Shown one piece after another: positions 45,045 through 53,365 of a DNA stretch of 64,000 nt. Position 1 is the first letter of the stretch. Every line of letters begins with the position of its first letter. Under the pieces are notes generated by a model. It made no database searches. It was not told the DNA's origin and saw only the letters and a list, made by a program, of their open reading frames with translations. Origin of the DNA: CAVRAW01 sp963716135 (lineage in GTDB: Bacteria; Planctomycetota; Planctomycetia; Pirellulales; JADZDJ01); assembly GCA_963716135.1 (NCBI GenBank), contig OY970289.1, forward strand, positions 3,658,001-3,722,000. The letters are read 5' to 3'. A program made the translations under genes and the position numbers.

Positions 45045-46271
45045 TTACTGCGGCTCGGCGACTTGCGGCGTGCCGCCCGGTTCGTTGGCCATCGGCGGCA
45101 GGCCGTAGCTTTCGGGTTCTTCCTCGACGGCGACCTCGTCCATTTCCGTGGCGTCGACCGATTGTCGCAGCAGGAAATAAATATAAGTCGCGGCGCTCCA
45201 GAAATAGCTAAACAGGAAGCCCACGGCGACGGTTTTCACCACGTCGACCCAGAAGCCGATCGCCAACACGCCCCAGCGCATGATGGCCGTGGTATCGGGC
45301 GGAGGTGGAAACAAGCCTTCGGCGTAGCTGCGAATATCTTGGATGCGTCCGCCGCCGCTGCCCCAACTGGCGGCCCAGTAGCTGTAACTGATCACGCCGT
45401 TGGCAAAGATGATGACCACGATCCAAGCTAGCATTCCTAGAATGCCGGCCACCGCCGCATAAAACAGATAGTGGACCGGACGCTGGTAAGTGTACGAATA
45501 GGAGCGACTCAGGGCGTCGAAGCTATCGGTGCCTTCGGCGCTGATCGTGGGCCACATCAGCGGCCAGCCGAAGAGCAGTCCCACGAGCAGAATCGCCAGA
45601 AAGAAACCGCAGGCCAGCACGATCGGCCAAATAATACCGACCACGAACACGCCGGCGTCGAGCTTCAAAAGCAGCCCCAACAAGGCGACCGGAATCACGG
45701 CCAGCAGCACGCCGGCCAGCGGGAACAAGGGTCCGCCGAAATAGGCGGGCCACTTGCGGACACCCCAACTCAAGAGCGCGCGGCGGAAGCTAAGACGATC
45801 TTCGCGCGCGAACCAGAGCGCGGCGATGCGCGTAATCGCGCCACCGAACAAGGACCACACAATCACGGCCCACAATCCACACAGCAATAGATACGTGAAT
45901 AGGGCGACGGTGACGTTCCACTTGTTCACTTCGAACAGGTTGCGGAACGGGCCGCTGAGTAGGTTCCAGGGTTCCTTGGCGGCGCTGGTGGCAGGATCCA
46001 AAACACTGACGCTGACCGCCGGCGGAGCGTCCGGCAGAATTCTAGATGGCCACTTACTGTTTTCGGCAATCAGTTCCTGGAGCACCGGCTGATCGTTGCC
46101 GGAGAATACATCGCCAATCACGCGCCATCCGGCGCTGGTGGCGGCCAGCCCCAAGGCGGCCAAAATGAGCATCCGCGGCGCGAAGGCCAATCGCACCGCT
46201 CGAATCAGTCCCAACCAGGGAAATAGCTCCAGCCACGACACTTCGCGGAGGCGATGTTGGTCGTCGGCCAT
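45045..46271 (-). CDS. Polytopic membrane protein of unknown function
   Basis: 408 residues with about seven membrane helices, for example LILAALGLAATSAGWRVIG, FTYLLLCGLWAVIVWSLFGG, LLAVIPVALLGLLLKLDAGV and VVGIIWPIVLACGFFLAILL. A soluble loop lies between the first two. The C-terminal tail is acidic and Pro-rich (MDEVAVEEEPESYGLPPM). No motif identifies an activity. Convergent with the receiver-like gene, nine bases apart. Confidence 0.72.
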   Translation of the reverse strand: MADDQHRLREVSWLELFPWLGLIRAVRLAFAPRMLILAALGLAATSAGWRVIGDVFSGNDQPVLQELIAENSKWPSRILPDAPPAVSVSVLDPATSAAKEPWNLLSGPFRNLFEVNKWNVTVALFTYLLLCGLWAVIVWSLFGGAITRIAALWFAREDRLSFRRALLSWGVRKWPAYFGGPLFPLAGVLLAVIPVALLGLLLKLDAGVFVVGIIWPIVLACGFFLAILLVGLLFGWPLMWPTISAEGTDSFDALSRSYSYTYQRPVHYLFYAAVAGILGMLAWIVVIIFANGVISYSYWAASWGSGGGRIQDIRSYAEGLFPPPPDTTAIMRWGVLAIGFWVDVVKTVAVGFLFSYFWSAATYIYFLLRQSVDATEMDEVAVEEEPESYGLPPMANEPGGTPQVAEPQ

Positions 46272-46396
46272 GCGGGGCTCCTTCGAGATAAACGGGGAAA
46301 GATAGCAATCAGCCGAATAGTTTTACACAAACCGGGAAAGATAGGCTGACTAGCATTATACGAGCGGAGTTTTCCCACGCAACAGCGATTGGGCGC

Positions 46397-46594
46397 TCAC
46401 GATTCGTCCTCGGGCAGGTCGCGAGGGAGTTCTTCGGGATTGCGATCACCGGTGCGCTCGAAGGGTAGGGCGTATTTCTCGTCCAGCCAACGTGATAGGT
46501 CGATCTGGCGACAGCGCTCGCCGCAGAACGGCAGCGATTGAGCCTGATCCGACTCAAAAAGTTGGTTGCATATGGGGCAGCGGATGCGTGACAT
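46397..46594 (-). CDS. yacG: DNA gyrase inhibitor YacG (zinc-binding)
   Basis: 65 residues with the YacG zinc site CPICNQLF...LPFCGERCRQIDL (CxxC-x16-20-CxxxC) and the family's following segment SRWLDEKYALP. YacG proteins bind zinc, and the E. coli member inhibits gyrase. It lies at the end of the fmdB-grpE-dnaJ run on the same strand. Confidence 0.88.
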   Translation of the reverse strand: MSRIRCPICNQLFESDQAQSLPFCGERCRQIDLSRWLDEKYALPFERTGDRNPEELPRDLPEDES

Positions 46595-46618
46595 GGCTGC
46601 ACGTGAACTTCGTCAACG

Positions 46619-46936
46619 CTATTTCTTTTCTTTCGCGCCGGTGGATTTGCTTTCCGATTTGGACTCGGTTTTGGCGGGCGACTTTGCATCCGACTTGCTT
46701 TCGGATGTCGTCGTCGCAGGCTTGTCGGCCGCGGCGTGTTTTTTATAGGAATCGCTGCGGTAATCGGTTTTATAAAAGCCGGAGCCTTTGAACATGATGG
46801 CGGCGCCGGTGCCGATCAGACGGCGCAACTTGCTTTTGCCGCACTTGGGGCACTTGCGCTTCACCGGGTCGGTGATCGACTGGAACAGCTCGAACTTGTT
46901 ATCGCAGGCGTCGCAGACGTAATCGTAGGTGGGCAT
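46619..46936 (-). CDS. FmdB-family zinc-ribbon protein
   Basis: 105 residues. An N-terminal zinc ribbon MPTYDYVCDACDNKFELFQS...KRKCPKCGKSKLRRLIG is the FmdB regulatory-protein fold, then IMFKGSGFYKTDYRSDSY, then a Lys/Ser/Thr/Glu-rich disordered tail. Physiological role unknown. It is encoded with yacG, grpE and dnaJ. Confidence 0.88.
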   Translation of the reverse strand: MPTYDYVCDACDNKFELFQSITDPVKRKCPKCGKSKLRRLIGTGAAIMFKGSGFYKTDYRSDSYKKHAAADKPATTTSESKSDAKSPAKTESKSESKSTGAKEKK

Positions 46937-46943
46937 CGGGCGC

Positions 46944-46964
46944 GGTTCAGGGTTCAGGGTTCAA
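46944..46964. repeat. GGTTCAG heptamer repeat
   Basis: Three tandem copies of a 7-base word (GGTTCAG, GGTTCAG, GGTTCAA). A related GGTTCAG word lies at 44641. Confidence 0.6.
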
Positions 46965-47014
46965 ATAGCCGGAGGCCAATGTGTGACGCTTAAATTCTAC
47001 GTCATGCGCAGGAA

Positions 47015-47530
47015 CTATTCTTTCTTGGAAACAATGACTTGGGCGGGGCGGACCACGCGGTCGTGCAGGTGGTAGCCGGATTGGACGATATCGAGCACCG
47101 TGTTTTCGTCGTGCTCAGCGCTGGGCTGCTGCATCACGGCCTCATGCATGGCCGGGTCGAATGGCTTGCCCTGGCCGGTGATCGGCTCGCAGTGATGGCG
47201 CTTCAGCACGTCGGCCAGTTGCAAGCGGACCATCTTCAGGCCTTCCAACAATGTGGCGGCGTCGGCTTTTTTGTCGGCGGCGTCGATCGCCCGGGCAATA
47301 TTGTCATGCACCGGCAAGAGATCGCGCAAGAGATTGATTTCGGCATAGCGGCGTTCGTCGTCCAATTCGCGGCGGGCGCGTTTGCGATAGTTATCCAATT
47401 CGGCCTGGGCGCGCAGCATTTTGTCGCGGGCCTCGTCCAGATCGGACCGCACGATATCCATTTCCTGCTCGGCGGTGATATCTTGCTGGCTGGCGTCGCG
47501 CTCAGCCTGATTTCTTTTTTCGCTGGCCAT
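47015..47530 (-). CDS. grpE: GrpE nucleotide exchange factor
   Basis: 171 residues. It drives ADP release from DnaK. A long N-terminal coiled coil (SDLDEARDKMLRAQAELDNY RKRA...) leads to the beta-wing domain with GKPFDPAMHEAV and SGYHLHDRVVRPAQVIV. It overlaps the end of dnaJ by 29 bases, so translation is coupled. No dnaK in the window. Confidence 0.93.
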   Translation of the reverse strand: MASEKRNQAERDASQQDITAEQEMDIVRSDLDEARDKMLRAQAELDNYRKRARRELDDERRYAEINLLRDLLPVHDNIARAIDAADKKADAATLLEGLKMVRLQLADVLKRHHCEPITGQGKPFDPAMHEAVMQQPSAEHDENTVLDIVQSGYHLHDRVVRPAQVIVSKKE

Positions 47531-48719
47531 GATGTTCCTCCTTCGGCTGCGGCTCCGGCTTGGCCTGGGGTTCGGGCTTAAGCTGCGGCTCGGCGGCGGG
47601 CACGAAGTATTCTTTCAGTTTTTCCAGAAATGATTTGCGATGCGGGCTGACGTTAGTCTTTTCTTCCGTCGCCAGGTCGCGGAGCAGGTTCTCCTGCCGC
47701 GCGGTCAATGTCTTGGGCACTTCGATATTCACCACCACAATCAGATCGCCTTTGCCGCGGCCGCGCGGGTCGGGCATGCCGCGGCGGCGAAGCTTGAACA
47801 GCTCGCCGGCTTGCGTGCCCGCGGGAACGGTCAGCTCTTCGGTGCCTTCGAGCGTGGGCACTTCGATCGTGGCGCCCAAGGCGGCCTGCGCGTAGCTGAT
47901 CGGCACGTGGCAGATTAGGTCGTGTCCTTCGCGTTCGAACAGCGGGTGCGGTTTCACTTGCACCACGCAGTAGCAGTCGCCGGGCGGGCCGCCGTTGGGG
48001 CTGGGCTCGCCTTCGCCGGCCAGGCGGATGCGCATGCGATGATCGATTCCCGCGGGCACTTTCACTTCGCGGAACACGCGCTTCAGGATATAGGCTGCGC
48101 CGTTGCATTCGGTGCAGGGATCCTTGATCAATTGGCCGGAGCCGTGGCAGGCGGGGCAGGTGGTTTGCACGCGGAAGATGCCGCTGGCTTGCATCACCTG
48201 GCCGCGACCGGAGCAATACTTGCACAATTCGGGCTGGCTACCGGGGCGGGCGCCCGTGCCTTTGCACATGGTGCACGCCTCGTGGCGATCGAATTCGATG
48301 GTTTTTGTGCAGCCGCGCGCGGCTTCGAACAGATCGATCGTCAATTGGCAAGCGACGTCGTCCCCTTTGCGCGGCCGGCGCGATTGGCGTCCGCCAAATA
48401 GATCGCCGAACATGCCGCTGCCGAAGATGTCGCCGAACGCCTGGAAGATGTCGTTGACGTCGGTGAACTGGTGCACGCCCCCTTCGACGCCGGCGTGACC
48501 GTAGCGATCGTAGCGGGCCCGCTTCTCGTCGTCGGCCAGGACTTCGTAAGCCTGGGCGGCCTCTTTGAAGTGTTCCGAGGCGTCGGGATTGTGCGGGTTG
48601 CGGTCGGGATGATATTTCAGCGCAAGTTTGCGATACGAATCGGCGATCTCCCGATGGGTGGCATTGCGCCCCACGCCGAGCACCTCGTAATAATCGCGCT
48701 TGCTTGCCATTGTGGCCAT
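47502..48719 (-). CDS. dnaJ: Chaperone protein DnaJ
   Basis: 405 residues, type I DnaJ. The J domain has LALKYHPDRNPHNPDASEHF, then a Gly-rich region, then four zinc motifs: CTMCKGTG, CKYCSGRG, CPACHGSG and CTECNGAA (the last lacks the final Gly of CxxCxGxG). C-terminal domains begin VPAGIDHRMRIRLAGEG. The tail is extended with Pro/Glu/Lys repeats (KPEPQPKEEHHGQ). Two ATGs (48719 and 48710) are possible. Coupled to grpE. Confidence 0.94.
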   Translation of the reverse strand: MATMASKRDYYEVLGVGRNATHREIADSYRKLALKYHPDRNPHNPDASEHFKEAAQAYEVLADDEKRARYDRYGHAGVEGGVHQFTDVNDIFQAFGDIFGSGMFGDLFGGRQSRRPRKGDDVACQLTIDLFEAARGCTKTIEFDRHEACTMCKGTGARPGSQPELCKYCSGRGQVMQASGIFRVQTTCPACHGSGQLIKDPCTECNGAAYILKRVFREVKVPAGIDHRMRIRLAGEGEPSPNGGPPGDCYCVVQVKPHPLFEREGHDLICHVPISYAQAALGATIEVPTLEGTEELTVPAGTQAGELFKLRRRGMPDPRGRGKGDLIVVVNIEVPKTLTARQENLLRDLATEEKTNVSPHRKSFLEKLKEYFVPAAEPQLKPEPQAKPEPQPKEEHHGQRKKKSG

Positions 48720-48815
48720 GGCGGAGAGAGGATCAAACTCGCGGACAGGTTAATAAAGAATTGTACGACATGACGCAACGTAGGGAGATCGCAAATTCAA
48801 CGGGAGTGAACGGCA

Positions 48816-48852
48816 TAAAACGGGCCGCTGCACTTAAACGCGAAGCGGCCCG
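48816..48852 (-). terminator. Probable terminator of the groEL operon
   Basis: The 9-bp stem CGGGCCGCT/AGCGGCCCG is followed on the minus strand by TTTTA. It lies between the end of the non-GGM groEL and dnaJ, and likely separates the two chaperone transcripts. Confidence 0.6.
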
Positions 48853-48864
48853 GGGCGTTGTTTT

Positions 48865-48918
48865 GGGTGGCACTGACAAGCTGCGGCAGCTTGTCAGTGC
48901 CACACGACAGTGCCACCC
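48865..48918. repeat. Perfect 18-bp hairpin with an alternative partner
   Basis: GTGGCACTGACAAGCTGC and its exact complement are separated by one base (48867-48903). The outer GGGTGGCACTG (48865-48875) can instead pair with CAGTGCCACCC (48908-48918), so two mutually exclusive folds exist. It lies just past the groEL stop. Confidence 0.75.
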
Positions 48919-48922
48919 ATGT

Positions 48923-50545
48923 CTAGCGGATCACGCCTTCCGGGGCGCGGTGGTGTTTGTCCTCTTCCTCCAAGTTGGTCACCAGTGCTTCGGTGGTGAG
49001 CATCAAGCCGGCGATGCTGGCCGCGTTGGCTAGCGCGGTGCGGACCACTTTGAGCGGATCGATGATGCCCGCCTTGTACATGTCGACATACTCCGCGGCG
49101 TTGGCGTCGTAGCCGGTGTTGGTCGGCTTTTGTCGCACCTCGTCGGCGACCACCGAGCCATCGATGCCGCAGTTGTCGGCGATCTGGCGCAGCGGGGCGT
49201 CGATCGAGTGCAGCACGATGTCGATGCCGATTTTTTCATCCCCCTTTGCGCCGGAGCGCGCCTTTTCGATCGCCTCGCGGCAGCGGAGCAATGCCACGCC
49301 GCCCCCGGGCAGGATGCCTTCCTCGACCGCGGCGCGAGTGGCGTGCAGGGCGTCTTCGACGCGGGCCTTCTTCTGCTTCATTTCGGCTTCGGTGCCGGCG
49401 CCGACGGAGATAACCGCCACGCCGCCGGTCAGCTTGGCCAGGCGCTCCTGCAGCTTTTCACGGTCGTAGTCGCTGTCGGTCTTGTCGATCTGCGCGCGAA
49501 TTTGCTGGATGCGGGCTTGGATGTCGGACTGCTTGCCGCCCCCTTCGACGATGGTGGTATCGTTCTTGTCGACGGTGATCTGCTTGGCGCGGCCGAGTTG
49601 GCTGAGTTCCAAGTTCTCGAGCTTGATGCCCAAATCTTCGCTGATGAGCGTGCCGCCGGTGACAGTGGCAATGTCGGCGAGCATGGCCTTGCGGCGATCG
49701 CCGAAGCCAGGCGCCTTGACGGCGCACACGTTGAGCACGCCGCGCAGGCGGTTGACGACCAGGGCGGCCAGCGCTTCGCCTTCAATGTCTTCGGCGATGA
49801 TCAACAGCGGCTTGGCCGACTGGGCCACCTTTTCCAACAGCGGCACCAGTTCGCGCAAGTTGCTGACTTTCTTTTCGTGAATGAGGATCAATGCGTCCTC
49901 GAGGAAGCAATCCAGCTCGGCCGGGCGATTGATGAAGTAGGGCGAGATGAAGCCCTTGTCGAACTGCATGCCGTCGACGAACTTGACGGTGGTTTCCATC
50001 GTCTTGCCTTCCTCGACGGTGATCACGCCGTCTTTACCTACCTTTTCCAAAGCGTCGGCCAAGAGATCGCCGATTTCCTTGTCGCTATTGGCGCTGATGG
50101 CGCCGACTTGCGCCACCTCGGCCTTGCCGGAGACGGGCTTGGCCATCGATTTCAAATGCTCGACGGCGGCCTCGGTGGCCTTTTCGATGCCGCGGCGCAC
50201 TGCCATGGGGTTGCTGCCGGCGGCGATCATGCGGCAACCTTCTTTGAAGATGGCGCGGGCCAGCACGGTGGCGGTGGTGGTGCCGTCGCCAGCGACGTCG
50301 GACGTTTTGCTGGCGACTTCGTTCACCAACTTGGCACCCATGTTCTCGAAGCGATCCTCGAGATCAACTTCCTTGCTGACGGTGACGCCGTCCTTGGTGA
50401 CGGTGGGACCGCCGAACGATTTGGAGATGATCACATTGCGGCCGGTGGGGCCCATGGTCACGGCCACGGCGTCGGCGAGTTTTTCCACGCCCTTGAGCAT
50501 TTTGGCGCGGGCCGGATCTTCGAAGAGCAATTGCTTTGCAGCCAC
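48923..50545 (-). CDS. groEL: Chaperonin GroEL, paralogue without GGM tail
   Basis: 540 residues, complete 60-kDa chaperonin. Nucleotide-site blocks are intact: TMGPTGRNVIISKSFGGPTV, VAGDGTTTATVLARAI and LPGGGVALLRC. The C-terminus is EEDKHHRAPEGVIR, lacking the Gly-Met repeat tail that lines the cage of typical GroEL; the second copy has that tail. It directly follows groES on the same strand, separated by a REP-like palindrome. Confidence 0.95.
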   Translation of the reverse strand: MAAKQLLFEDPARAKMLKGVEKLADAVAVTMGPTGRNVIISKSFGGPTVTKDGVTVSKEVDLEDRFENMGAKLVNEVASKTSDVAGDGTTTATVLARAIFKEGCRMIAAGSNPMAVRRGIEKATEAAVEHLKSMAKPVSGKAEVAQVGAISANSDKEIGDLLADALEKVGKDGVITVEEGKTMETTVKFVDGMQFDKGFISPYFINRPAELDCFLEDALILIHEKKVSNLRELVPLLEKVAQSAKPLLIIAEDIEGEALAALVVNRLRGVLNVCAVKAPGFGDRRKAMLADIATVTGGTLISEDLGIKLENLELSQLGRAKQITVDKNDTTIVEGGGKQSDIQARIQQIRAQIDKTDSDYDREKLQERLAKLTGGVAVISVGAGTEAEMKQKKARVEDALHATRAAVEEGILPGGGVALLRCREAIEKARSGAKGDEKIGIDIVLHSIDAPLRQIADNCGIDGSVVADEVRQKPTNTGYDANAAEYVDMYKAGIIDPLKVVRTALANAASIAGLMLTTEALVTNLEEEDKHHRAPEGVIR

Positions 50546-50598
50546 GGTTGAGGTTCCTGGTTTATTGAATGGATTGTTTTGTGGTGTTGATGACGCAT

Positions 50599-50625
50599 TG
50601 CCCCCGGGTCATTGACCCGGGGCTA
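50599..50625. repeat. REP-like palindrome between groES and groEL
   Basis: Complement strand reads TAGCCCCGGGTCAATGACCCGGGG, the same TAG-CCCCGGG class as the elements after tsaB and hom. It sits in the groES-groEL intercistronic space and may fold in the mRNA. Confidence 0.7.
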
Positions 50626-50640
50626 AATGTGGAATTGCAA

Positions 50641-50937
50641 TTAGACGACCTTGGCGAGGATTTCGGTTTCGCGGAGGATTTTTACTTCGTCCCCTTCCAG
50701 CTCGATGTCGGTGCCGGAGTATTTGCCGTAGATCACTTCATCGCCGACGGTCACCGAAACGCTCCCGCGCTGGCCGCTTTCGAGCAATTTGCCCGGGCCC
50801 ACGGAAATAACTTTGCCGCGCTGTGGTTTTTCCTTGGCGGTGTCGGGCAGGACGATGCCGCCGGCGGTGCGCTCTTCGGCTTCGACGGGTTTGACGACGA
50901 CACGATCATCCAGCGGACGAATCTTCGGTTTGGCCAT
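50641..50937 (-). CDS. groES: Co-chaperonin GroES
   Basis: 98 residues. Begins KPKIRPLDDRVVVKPVEAEE; the mobile loop is ERTAGGIVLPDTAKEKPQRG; ends YSGTDIELEGDEVKILRETE. It caps the GroEL cage. Located between the two groEL genes, all on the minus strand. Confidence 0.96.
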   Translation of the reverse strand: MAKPKIRPLDDRVVVKPVEAEERTAGGIVLPDTAKEKPQRGKVISVGPGKLLESGQRGSVSVTVGDEVIYGKYSGTDIELEGDEVKILRETEILAKVV

Positions 50938-51007
50938 GATTTAATTTCCCTTTATGAATGGTTGATTGTTATGTGTCGCAAGTCGCCGTGGGCGGCGACG
51001 CTAAACA

Positions 51008-51034
51008 TTCTGCCTTCTGCCTTCTGCCTTCTGC
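51008..51034. repeat. TTCTGCC heptamer repeat
   Basis: Nearly four perfect tandem copies of TTCTGCC between groEL(GGM) and groES. The clearest example of the heptamer class. Confidence 0.8.
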
Positions 51035-51042
51035 TTTTTGCC

Positions 51043-52746
51043 TTACATCATTCCGCCCATGCCGCCCATTCCCATGCCACCCATGCCTGGCATGCCGCCG
51101 CCCATTCCGCCCATGCCACCCATGCCGTGATCGTGGCCTTCGTGTCCACCGGCGTCGTCTTCTTCCTTGGGGATGTCGGTGACCAATGCGGACGTGGTGA
51201 GCAATAGCGCGGCCACGCTGGCGGCGTTTTGCAAAGCGGTGCGAACGACCTTGGCCGGATCGATGATGCCGCGGTCGATCAGATCGCAGTATTCATCGCG
51301 CTCGGCGTCGTAGCCTTCGTTTTTGTTTTTCAACTGGCGCACGCGGTTGACCACGACTGCGCCGTCGACGCCGGCATTTTCGGCGATCCAGCGCAGCGGC
51401 CAATCGAGGACGTTTTGCACGATCTTCGCGCCGAGAGCTTCGTCACCCTTGAGGCCGTGCTTGTCGAGCGCTTTTTCTGCCCGGATCAGTGCCACGCCGC
51501 CGCCGGGAACGATGCCTTCTTCCAGCGCGGCCTTGGTGGCGGCCTGGGCATCTTCCAGGAGGAACTTGCGTTCCTTCATTTCGGTTTCGGTAGCTGCGCC
51601 GACGTTGATCTGCGCCACGCCGCCGGCGAGCTTGGCCAGGCGCTTTTGCAGTTGTTCGCGATCGTAATCGCTGTCGGTGTCTTCGATTTCGCGGCGGATT
51701 TGGGCCACACGCCCCTCGATCTCTTCCTTCTTGCCGGCGCCACTGACGATGGTCGTGTTTTCGGAATCGACGATGATTTTCTTGGCGCGGCCCAGGTCGG
51801 TAATTTTGACCGAATCGAGCTGGATGCCCAGGTCCTTGAAGATCGCCTTGCCACCGGTCAGCACGGCCAGGTCGCCCAGCATGGCCTTTCGGCGATCGCC
51901 GTAGCCGGGGGCTTTGACCGCACACACGTTGAGAATGCCGCGGAGCTTGTTGACCACCAGCGTGGCCAGGGCTTCGCCTTCGACATCTTCGGCGATAATC
52001 AGCAGCGGCTTGGCGGCCTTGCTAATCGCCTCCAGCAGCGGCACGAGGTTCTTGGCGTTGGAGATTTTGTCTTCGTAGATCAGAACGTAGCAGTTTTCCA
52101 GCTCGACGGTTTGCTCGTCTTGATTGGTGACGAAGTGGGGGGAGAGAAAGCCGCGGTCGAACTGCATGCCTTCGACGACGTCGACCGTGGTTTCGCTTTG
52201 CTTGCCTTCCTCGACGGTGATCACGCCGTCTTTGCCGACTTTCATGAACGCTTCGGAAAGGACGGCTCCGATCGAGGGATCGTTGTTGCCGGCGATGGTG
52301 GCAATTTGCTGGATTTCCTTGCGATTGTTTTCGTCGATGGGCTGCGCCATTTTCTTGACGGCCTCGATCACTTGCTCGGTGGCTTTGGCAATGCCGCGCG
52401 ACAGGGCCATCGGGTCGGCGCCGGCGGCGATCATTCGCAGGCCTTCCTTGTAGATGGCCTCCGCCAGGACGGTCGCCGTGGTGGTGCCGTCGCCGGCCAC
52501 GTCGTTGGTTTTGCTGGCGGCTTCCTTAACGAGCTTGGCGCCGAGGTTTTCGTACGGATCGTCCAGCACGATGTCTTCGGCCACGGTCACGCCGTCTTTG
52601 GTGATCTTGGGCGAACCCCAGCCCTTATCAAGCACGGCATTTCGGCCGCGGGGGCCCAAGGTGCTGCGAACCGCCTTGGCCAGCTTCGAAATGCCGGCGG
52701 CCAGCGGGTTGCGTGCTTCGTCGTCGAACACCATTTGTTTTGCCAC
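51043..52746 (-). CDS. groEL: Chaperonin GroEL with GGM tail
   Basis: 567 residues. Nucleotide-site blocks TLGPRGRNAVLDKGWGSPKI, VAGDGTTTATVLAEAI and VPGGGVALIRAEKAL are intact. A Gly/Met-rich tail (GGMGGMGGGMPGMGGMGMGG) ends the protein. Start at GTG 52746 with GGAGGAA upstream; upstream codons do not match the family. First gene of the groEL-groES-groEL run. I looked for a CIRCE operator upstream and did not find one. Confidence 0.95.
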   Translation of the reverse strand: MAKQMVFDDEARNPLAAGISKLAKAVRSTLGPRGRNAVLDKGWGSPKITKDGVTVAEDIVLDDPYENLGAKLVKEAASKTNDVAGDGTTTATVLAEAIYKEGLRMIAAGADPMALSRGIAKATEQVIEAVKKMAQPIDENNRKEIQQIATIAGNNDPSIGAVLSEAFMKVGKDGVITVEEGKQSETTVDVVEGMQFDRGFLSPHFVTNQDEQTVELENCYVLIYEDKISNAKNLVPLLEAISKAAKPLLIIAEDVEGEALATLVVNKLRGILNVCAVKAPGYGDRRKAMLGDLAVLTGGKAIFKDLGIQLDSVKITDLGRAKKIIVDSENTTIVSGAGKKEEIEGRVAQIRREIEDTDSDYDREQLQKRLAKLAGGVAQINVGAATETEMKERKFLLEDAQAATKAALEEGIVPGGGVALIRAEKALDKHGLKGDEALGAKIVQNVLDWPLRWIAENAGVDGAVVVNRVRQLKNKNEGYDAERDEYCDLIDRGIIDPAKVVRTALQNAASVAALLLTTSALVTDIPKEEDDAGGHEGHDHGMGGMGGMGGGMPGMGGMGMGGMGGMM

Positions 52747-53365
52747 AGCGAAATTCCTCCAGAGCAATGAGGTTTGAATGTCTTGTGAAGGGCGATTCCC
52801 GTCGCCGGTTGTTGGCTCAATCTAGAGCTTCGCCGCCGCTTTTGGCAGGCGCAGCCTGAAACGGCCAATATAAAAGCAACCGCTGTGCCGGCGCGGCGCA
52901 TGATTTTAGCAAGCCTTTGTTTGGCCGCCAGTTACGGAGATTCACGCCGGCCGACCGCCGGATTCGCCGAGGGCCCCAAGCCGGCGGCTCGTGCCATTCT
53001 GACAGGAATCAGGTGGGGACACAGGTCGAGCTTCGATGACGCGGCGTCAACCCAGGAGACATCCGGCATCGGATCGCAAGCTCATTGGGCGCGCACAGGG
53101 TGAACGGATTCCAGCGTCGTAGTCTAAAGCCCACATGGGCCGCAAAGCTTCGCCAACCGGGCACGGCAGCGCGTTTATCGCTCCGCAAGTCCGATGCTAT
53201 CGAAGACAGCAGCGGCGAATTTGCGTTGAAAACGCAACGTCGATGTCGATGCTGAACATGAGGCTTTTCCCCATGCCGCGCGGCTTCCCTCGCGCGCCAA
53301 CCTCAGAGCTAAGCTTGAGATAGCTTCCCGCCACGCTTCCCGCCGGTTTTTCGCAGAGGATTATC
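52747..53365. other. Divergent intergenic region
   Basis: Between the chaperonin genes (leftward) and a secreted-protein gene (rightward). It must hold both promoters. I see no CIRCE element (TTAGCACTC-N9-GAGTGCTAA) and no convincing gene; a 72-codon frame at 52885 looks accidental. The part from 53105 to 53360 includes an AGAGGATT site just before the secreted-protein start. Confidence 0.5.

Noticed and set aside
52747..52910. CIRCE heat-shock operator upstream of groEL
   Set aside because: I searched by eye for TTAGCACTC-N9-GAGTGCTAA and found no acceptable match.
52885..53103. 72-codon frame upstream of the chaperonins
   Set aside because: No ribosome site and no recognisable sequence; it overlaps the likely promoter region.
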